Source: Panax quinquefolius
Taxonomy: Eukaryota; Streptophyta; Magnoliopsida; Apiales; Araliaceae
NCBI GenBank assembly: GCA_020205615.1
Contig: CM035161.1
Span: forward strand, 1,685,828 to 1,749,827
Direction: 5' to 3'
DNA: 64,000 nucleotides
How positions within the stretch are numbered: position 1 is the stretch's first letter; each line of letters opens with the position of its first letter. The translations under genes and the position numbers were made by a program. Positions 57,470-64,000 of this stretch are shown here, piece by piece. The notes below the pieces were generated by a model, which saw only the letters and a list, made by a program, of their open reading frames with translations, did not search any database and was not told the origin of the DNA.

Positions 57470-58180
57470 TACTTGGCGAAAAGGTAAGCGAGTATCTTCT
57501 TTATTTCGAATTTATCTCGCATACTTATATATATCGAAAACCGATCAAATAGTATGGAAACACGTGGAGGCTAATGCGGTGTTCTGGACGTCTTCGTCCA
57601 GGTTTCTTAAGTCGAAATCGAAGAAGAGACCTTGAGGAAGGAGAATGCCATCTTTGAAGTCTACCTTGGCGAAGGAGAAGACTCAACGTGAATGCCTTCT
57701 TTATACAAATGAAGGTCTTCAAAAGAGTTAGCCAAGCGAGGAAGATGTGAAGGCCTCAAGGAAGAACTAAAGTCAACCAAAGCACAAAGACGAGGAGATC
57801 GTCAAAATGAATGTTGACTTGGTTGGAGGAGGCGAGATAAGGATGGAGAAGATTGAGGAATTAAAAGGCGATGCTAAGATCGACCAAGACCATCCATAAG
57901 TTTGGAGGCGCAGAGACTAAATCACATGAATAAGCGGCTCAAACTCGAAGAAGAAATCAAGAACTCAAGGCTCTTGGGACCTTGGGCCTCCTTAATAAGC
58001 GACCTTCGCAAACAAATATGCGAAGAGTCACAAGAACTCTGAGACGAAATCAACGGGAAATAATGAAAATATACTCGAGAGTTATGAGCTTTCTAGAAGT
58101 CGGCAAGGAGAAGGCATGCTGCTGACCAACTTGGACCCATCTCTACTCGATTCTTGGACGACGAAGAGCGGCGCCACCAA
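57470..58180 (+). pseudogene. Coiled-coil-like remnant of the degenerate element
   Basis: Short frames rich in Lys/Glu (AAGGAGGAGAATGCC, GAAGAACTAAAG, CTCGAAGAAGAAATC) with stops in every frame. The composition and spacing look like a decayed coiled coil, as found after the PF04195-type domain in related elements. There are no motifs to name. Confidence 0.4.
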
Positions 58181-58514
58181 GTCGATGTTCCCGCTTTTGT
58201 TTTTTACGTCTTTAATTTATAGTATTTGTAAGATTTATCCAATAGTGTAATTAGATTAAATATTAATGAAAATGGCTTCATTCTTATGACTTGGTATATT
58301 TATTTTACATCGATACTCAATATTTATTTAAGTGAAAAGATGCACAAACTCCTTCATGGACTGAACCCGAACTGTTAAGTAACAACTAAACATGTCATGT
58401 AATCAGATAAGATGAAGTGTAAGAATGAAGCTTTCCGAACTCAACACTTAGAAAAGATTTAGGTAATAAAGTAAATGGATACTTATTAATTACCGAAGTG
58501 TGAGACAGACCTGC

Positions 58515-58635
58515 TTCATCAGGAATTTGTTTACCCCGAAAGGCCTAACAAAACCAAAAGATGACATTTGCCTACCACGAAGGGGTCCGATAAAGTCTAA
58601 GGATGATGACACTTGTCTACCCCGAAGAACTTTGG
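58515..58635 (+). repeat. Tandem TACCCCGAAGGGG-type units at the right edge of the degenerate element
   Basis: Three imperfect units of about 50 bp: TTTACCCCGAAAGGCCTAAC, then CCTACCACGAAGGGGTCCG, then GTCTACCCCGAAGAAC, spaced by AAAAGATGACATTTG-type sequence. The third unit is cut by the LTR of element G at 58636. Confidence 0.65.
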
Positions 58636-59699
58636 TATGACGCCCCCAAAATTAGGTATACGTCACCCATCTTGGGTCGCCACTTACATGGTACATAAAT
58701 TCAAATACAACTTATTAACCTAACTGTCAGGTAATAATATCGACATAAACCGTGAGTTTGAATACATATATTGTCTACTAGATATTATACAAACTCAAAA
58801 AGGAGTCCTCATTACAACTATTATCACACTATTTCAATGAATAGTGAGGACTACTAATGCTATCCTACGGACCATTACTCCGTTCCCCGACTCGTCCCCA
58901 AATTTATGTTCTCATTTCAAGAGAAACGGTGAAAGAAAAAGGTGAGCTCAACTAGCCAAGAAGAAAGAATATATTATGACTAAGATAATGCAGAATAAAT
59001 TATCATTAGCCTTCAACAGTGTTAAACTGATAAAATACAATAGACAACCAGTTTAATTGCAGCGGAATAAGCAATCCATTAAAAGAGTCAAGTAGAGAAT
59101 AAAGTCTACTATCTTTTAGGTTTTAAAAGGTTTTTATCAATTTTTATCGCTGAGACTCAGCTTAATAAATAAACCACCACATCTAATCATCCATGTACCA
59201 CGGTCAAGGATTTTCATCAAATTATCAATGGTCATGACTATACCGAATCACCCCTGGTCATAATCATACCAAAAACTATCCATCACTGCATTACAGCCAC
59301 CGAGGACCTTTTGTCACATCATTTATATCAAGTCATGATTATACCGAATGATCCTCGGTCATAATCATACTAAGTTCATCTATGCACGTAAAGCCAAAGA
59401 TAACATAATATAACATGAGGATGGTGACAATGACATAGTAATTCAATAAAACAAGTTCAAGAATTATTTAATCCATGAATTATTAACGCCCAAATTGTCA
59501 ACATAATATCTTGCTTTCAGAGAGTAAAATTCAAGAATGATCGAGAAGAATATTTCCGTGAAAAGATATGGATGAAACGCAAATATCAAGGATATTCTAC
59601 TAATTTCATGGAGTATAGAAGTCAAAGTTTTAACCAACTGGGTATAATAAAGAATGGAATAACAAAAGAAATCACCATGCATGCAAGATTGTGACAGAC

Positions 59700-60130
59700 A
59701 AAGTTATTCCAACGAATAATAATAACGGAACCAGTGTCGGTGAAATTCACACACCAAGCGGGATGTTCCAATGTAATAATAAAGATGGAACCAGATCCGG
59801 TGTAAAACACTGAGATAGGATATTCCAATGTAATGATAAAGACGGCGGAACCGTGTCGATGTAAAACACATGCATGTGGATGTTCCAATGTAATAATAAT
59901 AAAAAGCGGAACCAGTCGGTGTAAAACACATAAACAGGATGTTCCAATGTAATAATAGAAGAATGTCACCAAGTATAGTTAAACTCACAGATACAAAAGT
60001 TATTCCAATGTAATAATAAGCAATGGAATAACATAAGAATTTTACCAAGTATAGGGTACGCTGGCAGATACAAAGTTATGTATGTAGGTATGCCACTTTT
60101 TACAAAAGTTATTCCAATGTAATAATAGTG
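59700..60130 (-). repeat. 64 bp minisatellite, G LTR (about 7 units)
   Basis: Units contain GGATGTTCCAATGTAATAATAA where the other family 2 arrays have GGATGTTCCAGCAGAATAATAA. The AATGTAATAAT variant is present in nearly every unit of this array, which suggests array-wide homogenisation of a variant or one systematic error. Confidence 0.8.
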
Positions 60131-60464
60131 AATGGAATAATGAAGTTCTCTTCAAGAAGAAAAAGAATAACACCCCTTACCGTAAAAAGAACTGAATATA
60201 TAAGAAGTGAAGAAAGTTAGAATACTCTTCTTCTTTCTATAATTTTCTCTATAAGCTTCTCTCTATAATTTCTCTCTAGAGTTTCAATGAATTCGTAAGA
60301 AAATAATGAAGGAATGAGCTTCTATTTATAGGAAAATGGAATGCATAAGAATCTAATCCATGAACGGTCCAGATTGATTTACTTTAAATCGACGGTCCAT
60401 ATTTAAAGAAAAATCTTTTAAATAAAATATAATATATTCTATTTATATAAAAACATTTTACTAC

Positions 60465-60515
60465 GCAAACACTATGCATACTATGCAAAAACACTATGCA
60501 ACACTATGCATAATA
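60465..60515 (-). repeat. Short ACTATGCA repeats in the G LTR
   Basis: Four to five copies of ACTATGCA(T/A) with short spacers, about 140 bp upstream of the TATA box in transcription order. Only this LTR has them. Confidence 0.65.
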
Positions 60516-61139
60516 AAATATAATATATTCTATTTATAGAATAACTTTAATAAAGTATTCTATTTTATATAAAAGATGTTTCGATTTATTACATTAATAA
60601 TACTGAATAAAACAAAACGTCATTATCATTTATAATAATTCATATTATTAATCGACAATAATGGAATCAAACCGAGTGACTTCTCACATAAGCATCAATA
60701 ATCAATACCGTAGGTGCTACTCTTATGCAACCACACGACATATGACTTTTACTTTTACCGAAAGTAGTTCAACAAGAACTACCAGAAACTTCCGCCGTTA
60801 TTTCAATAAAATATTTTTGTCGTTTTCTCAATCCGACAATAATTTCATTCATAGGGTCCACCAATGATTGAGCCGTTGTATGAATATTCCCTCGCTAAAC
60901 CAAATATTCCCCCACCAATCGAATATATATATAACCACTTGCATACTTTGCAAAATTTATAAATACTACCCACAACTATAATATTATCTCAAATTCACAC
61001 TATAATATTAAAAATTATTTCGACTAAATTTAAATCTTTATTGATAAAATCTGGGGTCTCACAATCTCCCCTCCTTATGGAATTTCGCCCTCGAAATTAG
61101 GGTACGTACCTGGTATGATAAAGAGATGAGTATACCTTG

Positions 61140-63365
61140 AATACCTTTATCGTTGAAAACATTAAATTCATTTTTGCAATCCTACCAAAGATATTCATTA
61201 ACAATTCATCTTTTGCACTATGTGCCAAAGTATACAAATTTGTAAAACCAATAATCTTTGAAACTTCAATAATAGTATCACGACCACGAATTATCCATGC
61301 ACTAATCGCCAAGGATATTCGTGTTTTCAATTACTGGCCATGATTATACCGAATAATCCGTGGTCATAATCATACCAAGTCTATCAATGCACTACTACCA
61401 AAGATGACTTTTACCACATCCATGAATTAATATTTCATTCACGAGACTCATTTCAATAATTAATCCATATCATCGAATCATCCCCGCACTACATGTGCCA
61501 AGGATATTCATTAGTATCACGACCACAAATTATCCATGCACTACTACCAAAGATAATTGTGTATTCATTAGTATCACGACCACAAATTATCCATGCACTA
61601 CTACCAAAGATAATTGTGTATTCATTAGTATCACGACCACAAATTATCCATGCACTACTACCAAAGATAATCGTGTATTCATTAGTATCACGACCACAAT
61701 TATCCATGCACTACTACCAAAGATAATCGTGTATTCATTAAGATCACGACCACAAATTATCCATGCACTACTACCAAAGATAATCGTGTATTCATTAAGT
61801 ATCACGACCACAAATTATCCATGCACTACTACCAAAGATAATCGTGTATTCATTAGTATCACGACCACAAATTATCCATGCACTACTACTATACCAAAGA
61901 TAATCGTGTATTCATTAGTATCACGACCACAAATTATCCATGCACTACTACCAAAGATAATCGTGTATTCATTAGTATCACGACCACAAATTATCCATGC
62001 ACTACTACCAAAGATAATCGTGTATTCATTAGTATCACGACCACAAATTATCCATGCACTACGGCCAAAGATAATTGTGTTTTCAATTACTATTATGATT
62101 ATACCGAACAATCCCCTCGGTCATAATCATACCAAGTCCATCTATGCACTACTACAGCCATGATGACTTTCAACATAATATAAGCATGAGGATAATGATA
62201 TAAAGAATCAATCAAATGAGATAAAGGATAAATATTAAACATTTATAATATAATTTATCCAGATTCAAGAATATCCCCATGTTATCAATCACTTAATAAT
62301 CTCATAATCTAATAACATTAATATTATAATAATATTTTAATCACTTCTTAAATTTATAAACAATTTATCTCAATTGTTTACGCTTTTACCATATAATGCA
62401 TTTAATCATTCAAAATGCCATACTCATAAAATATCATCACCAATTATCAAATCCTCATAAAAAATATGCATATATTCTATATAGGATTCTCTAGCCATAA
62501 AATCCTATTTTTAACTTTGTTACTTCACATAACATATTTAACTCATATGTTCAGAATTAAACTATTTTCATGAAAAATACCAAATTAGTCCCAAAAATAT
62601 TTCTTTTCTGGGATTTAGCATAATATAGTCCCATAATGAAAATATATTTTCTCGAATTTTTAAAATTCATTTACTATTTTTCAAAAATCAATTTCTAATT
62701 AATTCCTTAAGAAATTAGCTACCTCAAGTTTAACTCCAAAATTCCCAAATCTTGGCAGGATCTTACACATGTTAACGTGAGCTTCTAGTTTAAATTTCAT
62801 GGTCATCTGAGTTATAGAACTCCGGTTATAGCATTTTTCATTTGAAAAACCTAAATATTGAAATAGTCATAACTTGCTCATTTTAAGTCGAATGAGCTCA
62901 TTTTTGGACAGGAGATACTTTATACCATATACCTTCATGTCCCAAAAGGCCAGAATTTTTCTCATAATTTAAGTGGCCGAAACAGCCCTTAAAGTTTCTG
63001 GGCAGTAGCATTTTTGAAATTTACAGCTTTGGCCTCCTTTGCTAAAATCAGTCCACACAAAAATCTACAACACCTTTTCCAGTAATTCCACTTGGATTAG
63101 TTAGGTAACTCATAGATCTAACTCTAGGACTTGACCACACTCAAAAATTCAAAATATAATAGGAGATATGGTCAATTGAATTTCATGTTACGTTTTTCAC
63201 CAAAATCTGATTTTCAACTCTTTGTGATTTCTAAGAAACTTTCATGTTTTCACATACCAACCAACATAACTCATCATAAAACTTACTAATACTTCATATA
63301 CCCATGATTTTCATTATTCCAATGCTTTTATTATGACTTTCATCATAAACCACGAAACTGCTCAT
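61140..63365 (-). mobile_element. Nested LTR-like block (chimeric family 2/3) inside element G
   Basis: Minus-strand sequence. 61150-61240 holds CAAAGATATTCATTAAC/TTCATCTTTTGCACTA units as in family 3; then the 59 bp array; then a family 2-like stretch at 62160-62200 (GACTTTCAACATAATATAAG); then 62260-62700, which is the reverse of the family 3 stretch 28300-28830 (CCCAGAAAAGAAATATTTTTGGGACT). Neither LTR terminus could be recognised, so it is partial or from a fourth family that mixes modules. Confidence 0.55.
61495..62085 (-). repeat. 59 bp tandem array, about 10 units
   Basis: Near-identical units of ATTAGTATCACGACCACAAA, then TTATCCATGCACTACTACCAAAGATAAT and CGTGTATTC. One unit has an extra ACTATA (about 61887). 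The first units carry TTGTGTATTC and the later ones TCGTGTATTC. In reverse the core ATCTTTGGTAGTAGTGCATGG resembles the ATCTTTGGC-AGTGCAAAGATG unit of families 1 and 3. The long ORFs over it are array shadows. Confidence 0.92.
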
Positions 63366-64000
63366 TTAGTTGAAGAAATATTTGAGGGTTTAAGAAATGG
63401 GTTTTTCAGATTGGGTCAATACAAAATTCGATTTCACGCCTAGGGTAGGCTAGGAAATCTTCAAGAATACGTCAAGAAATTTATTAATGATAGAAATATC
63501 ATTCAAAATCATTACTCTTATCCAAGACTTGGATAAGACGTCACATTAATACCAACTGTGACTTCTATCCCTTAACCTAGATAAGACCTCACAATGATAC
63601 CTATCAACTTGCCATCTTCATCACATGTATGTCGCCATGTAAAGTCCGGCTTCGTGCATTCCACACAAGGAAGTCAACAACGAAAGGATCGGGCTCTTTA
63701 CTTATGGCTTGATATAACAGTGATTAACTTTAGGATTTGGTTACTTTGAATTCGTATAACAGGTTGGTTAGGAATATGAAAGCTAACAACCTTACAAAAA
63801 GCATGATGATTAGCTAACCAATTGATTCCTAAAAATCATATCAAAGGCAAGTATTTTCAAAAAGATAAGATCGACAGGTAACGTGAAAATGTTTATTTGA
63901 ATCAACAAGATTTATAAACAGTGGAGGTAACGAAGGTTTCTCCCAACTAAGTTTAAACAGATAAATCAAAGTCCAATTTCTCCTGAGTCAAATTTAAACG
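63365..64000 (-). pseudogene. Element G pol, protease/RT-side fragment, broken
   Basis: Matches elements C and D over the region between protease and RT: TGGTTAGCTAATCATCATG in reverse, the GTTTATTTGAATCAACAAG stretch and the CTCAGGAGAAATTGGACTTTG end at 63970-63995. A segment at about 63525-63705 (CCAAGACTTGGATAAGACG to AAGGAAGTCAACAACG) has no counterpart in C or D and looks like a small insertion. Stops in all frames. Confidence 0.65.

Larger units (their letters stand above)
54545..58635 (+). mobile_element. Degenerate LTR-type element with a 'putative gypsy type transposon' domain
   Basis: A change to C/G-richer, Pro-coding sequence begins near 54545. Left part (54545-55700) has the look of an LTR plus leader (no ORF). 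Then come three coding remnants: a PF04195-like domain (55710-56550), a Pro/Thr-rich frame (56676-57467) and a coiled-coil-like remnant (57480-58180). Near the right end there are tandem CTACCCCGAAGGGG units, cut by element G. No RT or integrase is visible, so it is a non-autonomous or truncated Tat-like or LARD-type element. Its own LTR borders could not be proven. Confidence 0.6.
58636..61063 (-). repeat. Element G 3' LTR (family 2)
   Basis: Left end TATGACGCCCCCAAAATTAGG, right end GGGGTCTCACA (TGTGAGACCCC in reverse). Tail module at 58800-59000, minisatellite 59700-60130, TATA 60323-60330. U3 differs from element D: instead of the GGTAATTAC array it has ACTATGCA repeats (60465-60515), so it is a subfamily. 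Confidence 0.82.
58636..64000 (-). mobile_element. Element G: family 2-like Ty3/gypsy element, interrupted, continues beyond the window
   Basis: Minus-strand LTR 58636-61063, polypurine tract 61064-61080, and a pol-end piece to about 61140, then an inserted second LTR-like block (61140-63365), then protease/RT-side sequence of pol (63365-64000) running off the edge. It is inserted in the degenerate element at 58636; no target duplication can be checked. Confidence 0.75.

Noticed and set aside
61495..62085. CRISPR-like regular spacing
   Set aside because: Units are contiguous with no unique spacers, the repeats lie inside a plant LTR, and there are no cas genes.
61489..62163. 222-codon open frame of ITTTNYPCTTTKDN repeats
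   Set aside because: Produced by the 59 bp array, which is open in several frames on both strands. It is not a repeat protein.

Overview
This window is nuclear DNA of a flowering plant, most likely a eudicot; the family cannot be told from the sequence. The evidence is intron-bearing plant-type genes (HVA22, DPH5, a Myb/SANT-like protein) in two short gene islands, surrounded by plant chromovirus-type Ty3/gypsy LTR retrotransposons (initiator-Met tRNA primer site, polypurine tract, gag-protease-RT-RNase H-integrase order, C-terminal chromodomain-like tail). I use three working family names based on LTR content: family 1 (elements B and C, LTR about 2.6 kb), family 2 (A, D, F, G, H, LTR about 2.6 kb) and family 3 (E, LTR about 4.1 kb).

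Layout. 1-3098: end of element A and its family 2 LTR (+). 3099-3198: 100 N. 3199-20150: element C (-) interrupted by element B (+, 4249-14123). 20151-21589: family 2 LTR H (-). 21590-26627: first gene island with an HVA22-like gene (-) and an inverted-repeat element. 26628-46677: element D (-), bounded by a TTTAA target duplication. D contains element E (26682-35228, +, TACAT duplication) in its 3' LTR and a shortened solo LTR F in its pol. 46678-54545: second gene island with an old LTR remnant, a damaged tRNA-Ser, DPH5 (+) and a Myb/SANT-like gene (-). 54545-58635: broken element with a 'putative gypsy type transposon' domain. 58636-64000: element G (-), itself interrupted by another LTR.

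None of the retroelements has an intact gag-pol frame; all are full of frameshifts, while the exons of the three host genes read cleanly. Paired LTRs that are near-identical over long stretches differ at the same short C/G-rich words, often ones holding CAG/CTG/CC(A/T)GG. Much of the apparent decay may therefore be a consensus or base-calling artefact in methylated repeats rather than biology.

The most interesting biological signal is an apparent 5'-leader intron in the retroelements. A donor (GAG/GTAAGG, or AAAA/GTAAGG in family 2) lies 140-175 bp downstream of the LTR TATA box, and possible acceptors lie just upstream of the gag ATG. Splicing would remove the long LTR segment that carries the tandem-repeat arrays and the primer binding site, separating a translatable mRNA from a reverse-transcribable genomic RNA.
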